Shown: positions 55,444 to 64,000, counted from the first letter of the stretch. The stretch is 64,000 nt of DNA from Psychrobacter fozii (GCF_003217155.1 NZ_QJSU01000001.1:372001-436000); one strand, 5' to 3'. Numbers and translations: made by a program. The notes: generated by a model not told the origin, from the letters alone.

Positions 55444-56685
55444 ATGATGAGCATATCTGTGAAAAACCCTATTATCTTTCAAAACATACCCTGCACCTTG
55501 GTGACAGGGTTTTTGGGTGCTGGCAAAACCACTGTCATTAACCAACTCCTCGCTACAAAACCAGCTGATGAACGCTGGGCATTACTGATTAATGAATTTG
55601 GTCGTATTGGTATTGATGGTGCATTGCTAGCCAGCTCACAAGACAACTCGAGTGAGCAAAAAAACATTGCGATTCGTGAGGTCAGCGGTGGCTGTATTTG
55701 CTGTACCAGTCAGCTACCTTTACAGATAGCTATCAGCCGACTACTCAGTGAGCACCATCCACAGCGCCTGCTCATTGAGCCGACAGGGCTTGCTCATCCA
55801 CGTGAGCTGATCATGCAACTCGGTGCTCCGCATTGGCAGACAGCGCTGAAAATGCAAGCGGTGATAACCGTACTTAGTGGTGCGCAATGGCAACAAGATA
55901 AATATCGCAATCATGATGGGTTTCAAGCGCATGTCCGCGATGCTGATGTGTTGGTGATTAACCGCTATATCCAACTAAGCGATAGCGAAAAACAGGCATT
56001 ACAAGCGTGGGTAATCACATTAAATCCGCAGGTAAATATCATTTGGACAGTATCTGAGCAGCTATCTCATGATACGAGTGACTCATCCAATATCCATCTA
56101 TCAAAATCAAGCCTATCAGAGTTAAGCATTCAACTGACCAAGCCTAGTCAGACGATCTCAAAACAACGCACGATAAATATCACTCGCCCTAACAAGTCAG
56201 TGATTGGCTTACAACCTCGGGTTGGCGCTATATCAGCTGCTTCATTATCTTCCCCATCGTCCAACGCTCTAGTAGACAATGATGATGAGAACATTACCAA
56301 TACAGAGCAGCCTTACCGCTATCATGAAACGCAGCAAGACATACTATTGGCAGGATGGCGACTGCCAGCACACTATGTATTAAAAGCTGATGAATTACAG
56401 AGTTGGCTATTAAGGCTACCAAGTTGGCAACGCATCAAAGGCGTGGTACATACCTCTGACGGCTGGCTACAGATTAACTTTACTCCTGACAGCTTGACCA
56501 CGAGCACGGTCAGTCCTCAGGTAGATAGTCGATTGGAAATCATCTTGCAGTTGGATGAAGTTAGTCATGATGACAACGATTCAGCGGTAGAAAGCGATTG
56601 TTCAGAAGAAAAAGATAAGACAGCGCTTTCTTCTTCTATAGATTGGGAAGCATACGATACTGAGCTAATGGCATTGGTTCTATAG
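55444..56685 (+). CDS. CobW/COG0523-family metal-chaperone-type GTPase
   Basis: From the ATG at 55444 (a GTG at 55414 also in frame) the protein is 413 aa. The P-loop VTGFLGAGKTTVINQL is near residue 20, the metal-binding CxCC motif in SGGCICCTSQLPL near 80, EPTGLAHPRE near 110 and a CobW C-terminal domain near 300-395 (RIKGVVHTSDGWLQINF). The usual NKxD base-specificity motif reads NRYI, so nucleotide choice may be altered. A Ser/Asn-rich insert of about 85 residues lies between the domains. Such proteins deliver Zn, Co or other metals; which one is unknown. It follows ompR by 64 bases. Confidence 0.85.
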   Translation: MMSISVKNPIIFQNIPCTLVTGFLGAGKTTVINQLLATKPADERWALLINEFGRIGIDGALLASSQDNSSEQKNIAIREVSGGCICCTSQLPLQIAISRLLSEHHPQRLLIEPTGLAHPRELIMQLGAPHWQTALKMQAVITVLSGAQWQQDKYRNHDGFQAHVRDADVLVINRYIQLSDSEKQALQAWVITLNPQVNIIWTVSEQLSHDTSDSSNIHLSKSSLSELSIQLTKPSQTISKQRTINITRPNKSVIGLQPRVGAISAASLSSPSSNALVDNDDENITNTEQPYRYHETQQDILLAGWRLPAHYVLKADELQSWLLRLPSWQRIKGVVHTSDGWLQINFTPDSLTTSTVSPQVDSRLEIILQLDEVSHDDNDSAVESDCSEEKDKTALSSSIDWEAYDTELMALVL

Positions 56686-56693
56686 TAATAGAC

Positions 56694-56740
56694 AAAAAAA
56701 GGGCGGACATTGCGATATAAAATAGCAATGTCCGCCCTTT
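56694..56740. terminator. Bidirectional Rho-independent terminator
   Basis: A long stem, AAAGGGCGGACATTGC with its complement, surrounds a short AT loop, with A- and T-runs. It lies between the CobW-type gene and the DksA-type gene. Confidence 0.93.
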
Positions 56741-56746
56741 TACTTT

Positions 56747-57013
56747 TTAGCGTAGTTGACTGTCTTTACTACCCCGACGATTGAACAACTCGGCAGCTCT
56801 CGCCTCTTGTTCAAGTTCTGTCTGACAACCTACGCAATGTTGGATACCTGGTACAGCTAAACGCCTTGCCTCTGGAATAGGATTGCCACATTCATCACAC
56901 AGCTCAGCACTATCACCCGTTGGCAGCGAACGTCGTGCCCGTTCTAATGCATCATTAACGGTCGCATCCATTTGCTCGTGCTCAGCACCATCTCTTGACC
57001 AACCACCTGCCAT
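56747..57013 (-). CDS. DksA/TraR-family C4 zinc-finger protein (YbiI type)
   Basis: The 88-aa protein has the four-cysteine finger LCDECGNPIPEARRLAVPG and HCVGCQTELE with CxxC pairs 17-18 residues apart. It lacks the long coiled coil of DksA and so is of the short TraR/YbiI type. It may bind RNA polymerase through the secondary channel; the role is otherwise unknown. AGGAT precedes the ATG at 57013. Confidence 0.9.
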   Translation of the reverse strand: MAGGWSRDGAEHEQMDATVNDALERARRSLPTGDSAELCDECGNPIPEARRLAVPGIQHCVGCQTELEQEARAAELFNRRGSKDSQLR

Positions 57014-57186
57014 AATATTCCATCCTATTTATTATCATTAGATATTACAAATCACTTTAATAACAGATAGATGGGGTTATTTATAACTGATTACAACCTA
57101 CTGCTAGGTTCACAAGTCATGTATAAAAGTGCAAGTCATGTATAAAAGTGCTAAATAACGATATTCCCTAGCAGAAAACCACACTA

Positions 57187-58011
57187 TCAATCTTTTGGTT
57201 GGAGCTCGACTACTTGCCCGCGTACACCGATGCTGTCATCACTCATCAGACAAACATAGCCTGCCATGATATCTTCAGGTGTTTTTAGGCTCATAGGATT
57301 TTCGCCTGGGTATGCATGGGCGCGCATGTTGGTACGAGTACCGCCAGGATTGACACAGTTAAAACGCAAGTTAGTGGTGCTCTGCGTCTCCTGAGTAAAG
57401 ATATCACTCATACCCTCTACGGCTTGCTTTGAGAGCGCATAAGCGCCCCAGAATGCACGAGGATGTGTACCAACTGTGCTAGAGGTAAAGACAATAGAGC
57501 CATTATCCGCATCTTTAAGTAGTGGTAGTAGCGCTTGGGTGAGCATAAACGTCGAGGTAAAGTTAACCTTCATCACTTGAGCAAAGGTATCAACATCATA
57601 CATCTCAAGCGGCGTCAGCTGTCCAAGCAGACCTGCATTGTGCAAGATACCATCCAGTTTACCGACTTCTTTGCCAATCAATCCTTCAAGCTGCTGCATT
57701 TCAGCATAAGTTGCTCCTTCTAGATTCATCGGTAACATGGCTGGTTGCTTACCACCAAAGCTCTCTATCTCATCATACACATATTCCAGCTTGCTACTGG
57801 TACGTCCAAGCAGCAGCACCGTCGCACCATAGCGAGCGTAAGTTAGTGCAGCGACTCGACCAATACCATCACCAGCACCCGTCACCAAAATAGTCTTACC
57901 ATCTAAGCAGTTATCAGATGGCACAAAACAACGAATATCATCATGAGTTAAAGGTTGCTTGGTGTTTTTCATATCTTGTTGGTCAGCCGATTGGTCAATA
58001 TTTGCGCTCAT
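57187..58011 (-). CDS. yciK: YciK-family short-chain dehydrogenase
   Basis: This SDR protein has the NAD(P)-binding TILVTGAGDGIGRVAALTYA, the NAG motif in LHNAGLLGQL, the catalytic serine in IVFTSSTVG and the YALSK motif of the active site, then VNPGGTRTNMRAHAYPGE. About 274 aa from the ATG at 58011 (a GTG at 58023 is also possible). The family is conserved next to ubiG and mupP in pseudomonads, which matches the order here, but its substrate is not known. The N-terminal 20 residues are not typical of the family. Confidence 0.88.
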   Translation of the reverse strand: MSANIDQSADQQDMKNTKQPLTHDDIRCFVPSDNCLDGKTILVTGAGDGIGRVAALTYARYGATVLLLGRTSSKLEYVYDEIESFGGKQPAMLPMNLEGATYAEMQQLEGLIGKEVGKLDGILHNAGLLGQLTPLEMYDVDTFAQVMKVNFTSTFMLTQALLPLLKDADNGSIVFTSSTVGTHPRAFWGAYALSKQAVEGMSDIFTQETQSTTNLRFNCVNPGGTRTNMRAHAYPGENPMSLKTPEDIMAGYVCLMSDDSIGVRGQVVELQPKD

Positions 58012-58118
58012 GTAATTGCTCACTACTTATCGTTTAATAGGTTGGGATATTTTCTTACATTGTCTGATTCAGAGTCATTTATTGGATATCACTTATATCC
58101 ATACCTTTGCTCAATAAT

Positions 58119-58829
58119 TTATAAATAATCAAATTTACCAGATGACAGCAGCAATTTGTTCAATTGCTCAGGTGTCTCGGTAATATAGTCTGCGCCCCAC
58201 TTCTTTAGGTTTTTTTGATCTTGCGGCGGGATATAACCATATGCTGCCAAAATCGTCGGCATGCCAGCTGCATTACCAGATTCGATATCGCGTATATGAT
58301 CGCCAACATAAATCACACAGCCAGCTGCACCACGAGGTATACCTAGCTTTTCGAGTGCCATATACATAGGTTCTGGATCAGGTTTTGGGCGAGACACGTC
58401 ATCAGGACAGACCAACACAGCACAGCGTTCATCCAACTGCATTGTATTTAATAGTTTCTCTGCCAAATAACGCGGCTTGTTGGTAACGATACCCCATGGC
58501 ACTCTTTTGGCTTCGAGGTCTGTAAGCACTTCCTCTAATTCAGCGAATACACAGCTATCGACACATATATCCGCCTCATAATCATCCAAAAACTGCTGAC
58601 GAAAATCAAGCAAGGTTTCTTCACTGACATCGAGTTGCTCGTTATGTCGTAACATCAACTGTACCATCGCTGAGGCACCGGCAGAAACCTGCTCACGTAT
58701 CTCCGACTCAGGTGGTGCTTGCCAGTTATTTTCGAGGCTCATCTTACCGATGATACGGACGAAGTCAGCAGCAGTATCAATTAAGGTCCCATCGAGGTCA
58801 AACAACACTGCTTTTACAAATTGGGCCAT
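58119..58829 (-). CDS. mupP: HAD phosphatase, MupP/Gph type
   Basis: The 236-aa protein starts at the ATG at 58829 (GAGAG upstream). HAD motifs are FDLDGTLIDT near residue 10, VTNKPR near 115 and YVGDHIRDIESGNAAG near 175. By context (ubiG-mupP-yciK) it is most likely MupP, which removes phosphate from N-acetylmuramate 6-phosphate in peptidoglycan recycling and was characterised in Pseudomonas. By sequence alone it could also be phosphoglycolate phosphatase (Gph). The longer TTG frame to 58856 has no ribosome binding site. Confidence 0.85.
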   Translation of the reverse strand: MAQFVKAVLFDLDGTLIDTAADFVRIIGKMSLENNWQAPPESEIREQVSAGASAMVQLMLRHNEQLDVSEETLLDFRQQFLDDYEADICVDSCVFAELEEVLTDLEAKRVPWGIVTNKPRYLAEKLLNTMQLDERCAVLVCPDDVSRPKPDPEPMYMALEKLGIPRGAAGCVIYVGDHIRDIESGNAAGMPTILAAYGYIPPQDQKNLKKWGADYITETPEQLNKLLLSSGKFDYL

Positions 58830-58906
58830 AGCAAATACTCTCAAGGTGAATAACAAGATTAATAAAATATGATGTCACAAAAGCAACCGAACACAGTATC
58901 AGATTT

Positions 58907-59734
58907 TTACGCCATTGGTTTTTGTACAGCAATCATATAATTGACATCGACATTCTGTGCCAGCCAATAACGCTTGGTCAATGGATTGTAATGCAGCCCA
59001 ATGATGTCTTTACGCACAAATCCAGCATTGCCTGCCATTTTATCTAATTCGGCTGGGGTAATAAACTTGGCATAATCATGGGTGCCACGATCGAGTAAGC
59101 GTAGTACGTATTCTGCTCCAACAATGGCAAACAAGTATGACTTGGGGTTACGGTTAATAGTCGAAAGCACACAAACTCCGCCTGGTGCTAGCAGATCAAA
59201 ACAAGCCTGCACAATTGAACTAGGGTCAGGAACATGCTCAAGCATTTCCATACAACTCACCACATCGAACTGACCTGCATGCGTCTGCGCTAAGCTCTCT
59301 ACTGGGATATGTTGATATCGTAGAGTATCCTCTAAGCCGCTCTGCTCTGCATGTAACGCTGCCGCTTTTAGATTTTCAGTACCCAGATCAACACCAGTCA
59401 CATCAGCACCACGACGCGCCATTGATTCTGACAATATACCGCCGCCACAACCGACATCCAGCACTTTTTTGCCCGCTAATCCAGTCTCAGCTGATTTGCT
59501 AGAATCATGGCTTTGATAACTGCGCTTAACGTTTTCTTCTATCCAATTTAAGCGCAATGGATTGATTTCATGCAAAGTTGCAAACGCGCCCGTATTGCTC
59601 CACCATTCACTGGCCAAGTTGTTAAACTTTTCAACTTCGCTAGGATCGACATTGATAGCATTAGCATGGGTATCATTGACGGTGGTATTCATTTGCTCAT
59701 TCAAAGAAGGCTGGGAAGATAGAGCTGAACTCAT
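58907..59734 (-). CDS. ubiG: 3-demethylubiquinol 3-O-methyltransferase
   Basis: UbiG carries out both O-methylations of ubiquinone synthesis. The 275-aa protein has FNNLASEWWSNTGAFATLHEINPLRLNWI, here in parts, the SAM-binding LDVGCGGGILSESMARRG near 100, MEMLEHVPDP near 175 and STINRNPKSYLFAIVGAEYVL. AAGGA lies eight bases before the ATG at 59734. The polar N-terminus is about 30 residues longer than in E. coli. mupP and yciK follow in the same direction, 77 and about 107 bases apart. Confidence 0.95.
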   Translation of the reverse strand: MSSALSSQPSLNEQMNTTVNDTHANAINVDPSEVEKFNNLASEWWSNTGAFATLHEINPLRLNWIEENVKRSYQSHDSSKSAETGLAGKKVLDVGCGGGILSESMARRGADVTGVDLGTENLKAAALHAEQSGLEDTLRYQHIPVESLAQTHAGQFDVVSCMEMLEHVPDPSSIVQACFDLLAPGGVCVLSTINRNPKSYLFAIVGAEYVLRLLDRGTHDYAKFITPAELDKMAGNAGFVRKDIIGLHYNPLTKRYWLAQNVDVNYMIAVQKPMA

Positions 59735-60195
59735 AGCGTTTTTCCTTTATTGTCATTATCATATACAGTACGCAATTATGCGTTTAATATTAGCATGCGA
59801 GCAGCAATTTTGTTGTGAGGACATCGTCACCGATTGTGAAGTGTGATAACAAACTCTAGCCAATCATCACTTTGAATCATTTGGGCCGCCACCCTTGGTA
59901 ATAAGCTCAAGCAGCATACCATTCAGACGACCAAACTCTAAAAACAATATCAAAAGCCATAAAAACTAATAATAATGAGTGTCTAGAACAATAAGCAATA
60001 TACCTTAAATAATAGCTCACAGCTTTACAACCATTGGTTAAGAATCAGATTCACAAGTACACACATTTTACATTATCATAGTCGATACGCTATTATAGTT
60101 AGATTATACTCGACGCTATACCGTTTATACACTCAAAACTATTGCTATAGAAGCCTCCTAACACACCCTAAATCTCTACATCTCAAGGATAAAGT
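59735..60195. other. Divergent intergenic region with a possible gene relic
   Basis: On the minus strand, a frame ending at 59867 reads WLLILFLEFGRLNGMLLELI, then TKGGGPNDSK and a stop. It looks peptide-like (a hydrophobic helix and a polar end) but has no ATG or ribosome binding site ahead of the helix, so it may be a relic. The rest holds the dsbA promoter region and nothing else I can name. Confidence 0.4.
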
Positions 60196-60819
60196 ATGAA
60201 ACGTGTCATCACACTGACTGGTCTAGCCATGGCTATTGGTCTTGCCACTACAGGCGCACAAGCCGCTGATTATGTCGCTGGAAAAGACTATCGCGTGCTA
60301 GACAATCCAGAAAAAATTAGCGGTGATGCTATCATTGTTCGTGAGTTTTTTTGGTACGGTTGCCCGCATTGTAACGTGTTGAATCCACATATGGAAAAGT
60401 GGGCAAAGAACAAAGACAAAGACGTTGCCTTCTTCAAAACGCCAGCAGCAATGAATCCTGTTTGGGAAACCAATGCTCGTGGTTTCTATGCAGCACAGTT
60501 ATTAGGATTCGAAAGCAAAACACATGATGCCATGTTTGATGCAATCCACAAAGATGGTAAAAAACTGTTTGACCAACAGTCAATAAGCAAATGGTATGGT
60601 TCACAAGGTGTTGACGAGAAAAAATTCAACAGCCTTTATAATTCATTCGCTGTTGGTACAAAAATTGGTCGTTCACAAGCTGGCGCCAAACGCTATCAAG
60701 TATCAGGTGTACCAACCGTTGTGGTACAAGGTAAATATGTTATCAGTGGTCAAGACGCTACTGTACCTAAGATCGTTGACTTTTTAGTCAATAAAGTTCG
60801 TGCTGAAAAGAAAAAATAG
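60196..60819 (+). CDS. dsbA: Periplasmic thiol:disulfide oxidoreductase DsbA
   Basis: DsbA introduces disulfide bonds into exported proteins. The 207-aa precursor has a signal peptide ending AQA near residue 23. The thioredoxin-fold active site is CPHC (Cys56 and Cys59) in FFWYGCPHCNVLNP, with the cis-proline in VSGVPTVVV and a helical insert in between. AAGGAT precedes the ATG. It has no dsbB beside it. A terminator shared with darP follows. Confidence 0.95.
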   Translation: MKRVITLTGLAMAIGLATTGAQAADYVAGKDYRVLDNPEKISGDAIIVREFFWYGCPHCNVLNPHMEKWAKNKDKDVAFFKTPAAMNPVWETNARGFYAAQLLGFESKTHDAMFDAIHKDGKKLFDQQSISKWYGSQGVDEKKFNSLYNSFAVGTKIGRSQAGAKRYQVSGVPTVVVQGKYVISGQDATVPKIVDFLVNKVRAEKKK

Positions 60820-60867
60820 TATAGCTTCTATCTATTATAGATAAAGAATATATCAATTAAGCCATAC

Positions 60868-60901
60868 AAAAAAGCCAATCATTATATGATTGGCTTTTTT
60901 G
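60868..60901. terminator. Rho-independent terminator of dsbA
   Basis: AAAAAAGCCAATCAT pairs with ATGATTGGCTTTTTT around a short loop, about 50 bases after dsbA. Confidence 0.93.
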
Positions 60902-61014
60902 TGTTTCAGTACTGCTGTTTGAACATTTTGGCTAGCCTGTAGGTCTATAAACACTGTGTGCCTATAAACTGTGGTTTCTATAAACTAAGCCTGACTATCA
61001 AGTTTATATGTTCG

Positions 61015-61527
61015 TTATTTTTTTAGCTGTGACAGTATAGCCACTTCACGAATATAACTCGCCAAATCTGCTTTTGACTCTGACATTAGCTCATCATCAT
61101 TTGTATGCTTAGCATACTCAATCCAAAGCAATAGCTGATACATACTATGGTGCTCGGAAGCTTTATATTGTTTGACGAACTGCTTTAGCGTACCTTCATC
61201 ATTGATATTTAGACGCTCATACCAGCTCTCTATCTTAGAAACTTGCTCTTTAGGAAAGTATGAATCAAATAGTGCCTTGATCAGCTCATGGCGATTTTCT
61301 TCAATCATAAGCTTGCCAACACGTTTGGTCTGACGATTACGCGCATTGGCGCTAGTAATATCGGCAAGTGCCATCAGCTCTGCCATAAAATAATCACTGG
61401 CAGGCAAGGCTTTTAGCTGTTTTTTTGACAAACTCGCAAGCGGTATCGATAACTGCTGCAAGCGCTCATGGGCTTTTTTGAGTTCTGTGCGCGAGACGCG
61501 CATATCCTGTTCTTTCCAGTCGATCAT
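61015..61527 (-). CDS. darP: DarP/YjgA family ribosome-associated protein
   Basis: The 170-aa protein matches YjgA (DUF615): VSRTELKKAHERLQQLSIPLA, LIKALFDSYFPKE and the EVAILSQLKK helical end. DarP binds late 50S precursors and aids large-subunit maturation in E. coli. The RNQTKRVGKLM-like segment (RNRQTKRVGKLMIEEN) is the conserved core. GGAAAG precedes the ATG at 61527. rapZ lies 49 bases away downstream on the map and upstream in transcription. Confidence 0.85.
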   Translation of the reverse strand: MIDWKEQDMRVSRTELKKAHERLQQLSIPLASLSKKQLKALPASDYFMAELMALADITSANARNRQTKRVGKLMIEENRHELIKALFDSYFPKEQVSKIESWYERLNINDEGTLKQFVKQYKASEHHSMYQLLLWIEYAKHTNDDELMSESKADLASYIREVAILSQLKK

Positions 61528-61576
61528 AAAAGCTTTCCAAAATAATAAATAATAAAATGAATAGTGTCCGCTACTA

Positions 61577-62542
61577 TTACCAGCGACTTTTTTCGCGATG
61601 TTTAGCCAGCACCTTTACGCCTTTCGGCATAACATCAGCCAGACGACGCTGTAAATTATCGGTAATAAATACGGAACGGTGCTTACCACCAGTACAGCCA
61701 ATTGCCACTGTCACCGTATGGCGGTTATTGTGTAAAAAATCTGGTAGCCAACGTGTTAAGAACTTTTCGAGATCATCGGTCATCTCGGCGACTTCTGGAT
61801 AATCGGCAAAGAATGCAACCACTTCAGCATCTAAACCTGTCGACATACGTAGTTCAGGTTTCCAATGTGGATTTGGTAAAATTCTCACATCAAATACAAA
61901 ATCAGCATCAATAGGACTACCGTATTTAAAACCGAAAGACAGCAAATTAATGACTATCTGATTATCGACACCAGTATGCTCGCGCAAACTGTCTTTTAAT
62001 TGATGGATATTCAGCGTGCTGGTATCAATTCTAATATCGGCATGACCCGCGATTGGTTCTAATAGCTCAACTTCTTTTTTAATAGCCGCTGGTAAATTAA
62101 AAGCAATATGCTTTGCATTATCACTATCAATATCCTGCGACATCAAAGGATGTACCCGGCGAGTTGCATTAAAACGCGCTATCAATGTGCTTTCTTGTGC
62201 GGTCACATAGAGCACTTGAACAGCGTTTGCGCCATACGTTTTTTTGAGCAGATCATGTGTTTGTGCAAAGTTAGATAAATCAGCACGCGGCGTGCGAATA
62301 TCGACACCAAGCGCAATACGATGAATACCACTTTCATTGACCAATTTATGCGCTGCATCGGGTAACAAGGACAGTGGCAGATTATCGATAGAGTAATATC
62401 CCAAATCTTCTAAGATATTCAATACCGAAGTTTTACCTGATCCTGAACGGCCCGATACAACGAGAATACTAAGTGTATCAGAGGTTGCTTTATGTGCTAC
62501 CGGCTCAGACTGATCGTTGTTTTCGCCTTGATTTATATCCAT
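61577..62542 (-). CDS. rapZ: RNase adapter protein RapZ (YvcJ type P-loop)
   Basis: The 321-aa protein has Walker A VVSGRSGSGKTSVLNIL near residue 28, YYSIDNLPLSLLPD, GVDIRTPRADL and the C-terminal VTVAIGCTGGKHRSVFITDNL, which are the RapZ family hallmarks. In E. coli RapZ directs RNase E to the GlmZ small RNA; in bacteria without that circuit the role is unknown. About 25 polar residues precede the usual start. AGGAT precedes the ATG. It may be cotranscribed with darP. Confidence 0.93.
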   Translation of the reverse strand: MDINQGENNDQSEPVAHKATSDTLSILVVSGRSGSGKTSVLNILEDLGYYSIDNLPLSLLPDAAHKLVNESGIHRIALGVDIRTPRADLSNFAQTHDLLKKTYGANAVQVLYVTAQESTLIARFNATRRVHPLMSQDIDSDNAKHIAFNLPAAIKKEVELLEPIAGHADIRIDTSTLNIHQLKDSLREHTGVDNQIVINLLSFGFKYGSPIDADFVFDVRILPNPHWKPELRMSTGLDAEVVAFFADYPEVAEMTDDLEKFLTRWLPDFLHNNRHTVTVAIGCTGGKHRSVFITDNLQRRLADVMPKGVKVLAKHREKSRW

Positions 62543-62584
62543 GCTCTATCCATCCTAGTCCATTGCACCTAACAAATCGCCATG

Positions 62585-62691
62585 TATAGTCAATCCTCTA
62601 TAAAAGAGTGACAGCGTTAACCTCGCTTGAAGTATTACATATACATCTGCACTCGGTTGCCTTGACTCTCTTTTAAACTGAATCGACTATA
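62585..62691 (-). repeat. Palindromic repeat family, copy B
   Basis: 107 bp, the reverse of copy A at 32952-33058. It lies between rapZ and panC. Where copy A has AAAAGTA at one end and TACTTTT at the other, copy B has AAAAGAG and CTCTTTT, so both strands of the terminal stem changed together. Confidence 0.8.
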
Positions 62692-62702
62692 ACTAACAGC
62701 AG

Positions 62703-63602
62703 CTAACCTATTATCACCAATTGATTGTCCAATAAACGCGCACGTCCTAGCCAAGCTGCAACCAGAATAATCAAGTTTTTATTTTCTACATTAAACATAT
62801 CAGTCTCACTAACGACCGAGTCTAGCGTGTCAGTTTTTATTTCTAAATAATCAATCGTGAAACCAGCATCAGTAATACGCAGTTGGGTTTCTATTAGAAA
62901 TGACTGAACGACTTGCGGACTCTGCTCGCCAGTCTCTAACCGTTCTGCTAAATACTGCAATGCTTGATGTAATACAGGTGCTATTTGACGCTCAGCAGTG
63001 CTCAAGTATTGGTTACGCGATGATAGTGCCAAACCATCAACAGCACGAACAATAGATGCACCGATAATATCAATGGGGTAACTTAAATCACGTACCAACT
63101 GCTTAATAATTGCTAATTGCTGATAGTCTTTTTGTCCAAAAACAGCAATATCAGGTTGTACGATATTAAACAATTTAGAAACGACAATACCAACACCATC
63201 AAAATGTCCTGGTCGCGACTGACCGCACAATTGAGTCGTAATAGCACCGGCAAGAACGGAGGTCGGTGGCGGTAATACTGGGTACATCTCATCAATACTA
63301 GGCGCAAAGACATAGTCTGTATCAACCGTGGCTAGCTTTGCAACATCCTCATCAAGTGTGCGAGGATAGCTCTCAAAATCCTCTCCTTCGCCAAACTGGG
63401 TAGGATTGACAAAAATACTAACCACTACAATATCAGCATGTTGCTTAGCAATCTTCACTAATTTAAGGTGGCCATCATGCAGGTTGCCCATCGTGGGTAC
63501 TAACGCAATACGTGGTTGGCTGCTCTGATTCTCGTTTTTTTGACCACGATAAGGCTGTAAAGCGGCACGTAGTGCTGAGATATGATGATGAATAATAGGC
63601 AT
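62703..63602 (-). CDS. panC: Pantothenate synthetase
   Basis: PanC joins pantoate and beta-alanine with ATP. The 299-aa protein has VPTMGNLHDGHLKLVKIAK with the HxGH motif, VVSIFVNPTQFGEGEDFESYPRT in the pantoate site, and VFGQKDYQQLAIIKQL then SSRNQYLS. AGAA upstream of the ATG at 63602 is weak. panB precedes it on the same strand by 39 bases, the usual panB-panC order. Confidence 0.96.
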   Translation of the reverse strand: MPIIHHHISALRAALQPYRGQKNENQSSQPRIALVPTMGNLHDGHLKLVKIAKQHADIVVVSIFVNPTQFGEGEDFESYPRTLDEDVAKLATVDTDYVFAPSIDEMYPVLPPPTSVLAGAITTQLCGQSRPGHFDGVGIVVSKLFNIVQPDIAVFGQKDYQQLAIIKQLVRDLSYPIDIIGASIVRAVDGLALSSRNQYLSTAERQIAPVLHQALQYLAERLETGEQSPQVVQSFLIETQLRITDAGFTIDYLEIKTDTLDSVVSETDMFNVENKNLIILVAAWLGRARLLDNQLVIIG

Positions 63603-63641
63603 GATTAAATATTCTTCTATCTATAATCGTAAAACTAACTA

Positions 63642-64000
63642 TTAATTGAATTGATGCTGTTCAGTAGGAAAGCTGCCTTCACGCACTGACTGCTGATAAA
63701 GGGCAAATGCCCCTTCAATACTGTGCGCAGTATTACGCTCATCTGTCAGAAAATCATGAACAAAGCGCGGCACACGGCCGTGAGCCATGCCTAACATGTC
63801 ATGCATAACAAGGACTTGACCGTCAGTGTCTGCACCAGCACCAATTCCAATAACTGGCACTGCGACGGCTTCAGTAACGGCTTTTGCAAGCTCAGCAGGC
63901 ACACATTCTAATACTAGTAGTGCAGCACCTGCAGCGACAACTGCTTTGGCATCAGCAAGCAGTTTGTCCGCCGCTTCATCACCGCGACCCTGAATTTTGT
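63642..64000 (-). CDS. panB: Ketopantoate hydroxymethyltransferase, 3' part
   Basis: The frame runs off the right edge, so only the C-terminal 119 residues are seen, beginning [57 protein letters not shown] and [15 protein letters not shown] are typical of PanB; the product makes ketopantoate for coenzyme A. A GTG at 63902 is internal to the gene and not a start. It precedes panC in the usual order. Confidence 0.95.
   Translation of the reverse strand, partial: KIQGRGDEAADKLLADAKAVVAAGAALLVLECVPAELAKAVTEAVAVPVIGIGAGADTDGQVLVMHDMLGMAHGRVPRFVHDFLTDERNTAHSIEGAFALYQQSVREGSFPTEQHQFN

Noticed and set aside
63642..63902. Separate 86-aa protein starting at the GTG at 63902
   Set aside because: The frame is open beyond it to the window edge and reads as PanB, so the GTG is internal.
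1..64000. CRISPR arrays, tRNA or rRNA genes, prophage modules
   Set aside because: The only regular tandem arrays are the MQQPD repeats and three- to four-unit short repeats; no spaced direct repeats, cloverleaf-like genes or phage structural genes were seen by reading.

Overview
The window reads as chromosomal DNA of a gammaproteobacterium of the Moraxellaceae, most likely Psychrobacter. This is inferred from gene content and protein style, not from a search: PlsB, MupP/YciK next to UbiG, a dapA-lipoprotein-purC block, an acyl-lipid desaturase paired with its own ferredoxin-type reductase, moderately AT-rich DNA and Rho-independent hairpins between most convergent genes. I see no rRNA, tRNA, CRISPR array, prophage or intact insertion sequence.

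Layout. 0-8 kb: an Mpo1-like protein, fadD, an LprI-type secreted protein, hemL, a YjdM/PhnA zinc-ribbon protein, ygfZ and dadA. 8-12.3 kb: a TetR regulator followed by a molybdopterin oxidoreductase, divergent from an old-yellow-enzyme flavoprotein, with two matching 16-bp palindromes between them. 12.3-17.5 kb: small stress and envelope genes (CsbD, ZIP transporter, duplicated-domain lipoprotein, NIF3-like protein, mpg), a 170-bp MITE-like element and a lone membrane-anchored protein. 17.9-20.1 kb: dapA, a very short BamC-like lipoprotein and purC. 20.6-27 kb: a metallophosphoesterase-like membrane protein that has lost its signature residues, a periplasmic DegP/DegQ protease and a CPA1 antiporter with a long disordered tail.

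27.2-32.8 kb: tmk and mltG lie apart from pabC, their usual operon neighbour. Between them sits an accessory block with a DpnI-type (Dam-replacing) endonuclease, an unrecognised 188-aa protein and a DpnD/PcfM-like small protein. This is the best candidate in the window for an under-described system, probably defence against Dam-methylated DNA.

32.9-50.4 kb: aroE, a FUSC-type membrane protein, an acyl-CoA dehydrogenase, a CHMI-family isomerase, ybaK, plsB, a three-helix membrane protein with an EF-hand loop, ettA, the reductase/desaturase pair, GNAT, phhB, a DUF1328 gene and a saccharopine-dehydrogenase-like enzyme. Together fadD, plsB, the acyl-CoA dehydrogenase and the desaturase pair suggest active membrane-lipid remodelling, in keeping with cold adaptation. 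51-64 kb: a secreted protein made largely of MQQPD repeats, tex, an ompR-like regulator without a neighbouring kinase, a CobW-family GTPase, a DksA-type zinc finger, ubiG-mupP-yciK, dsbA, darP, rapZ, panC and the 3' part of panB.

A ~107-bp palindromic repeat family is present in three copies (22.2, 33.0 and 62.6 kb). Genes follow ordinary bacterial spacing. Several starts are set by ribosome binding sites rather than by the longest frame; these are explained in the entries.
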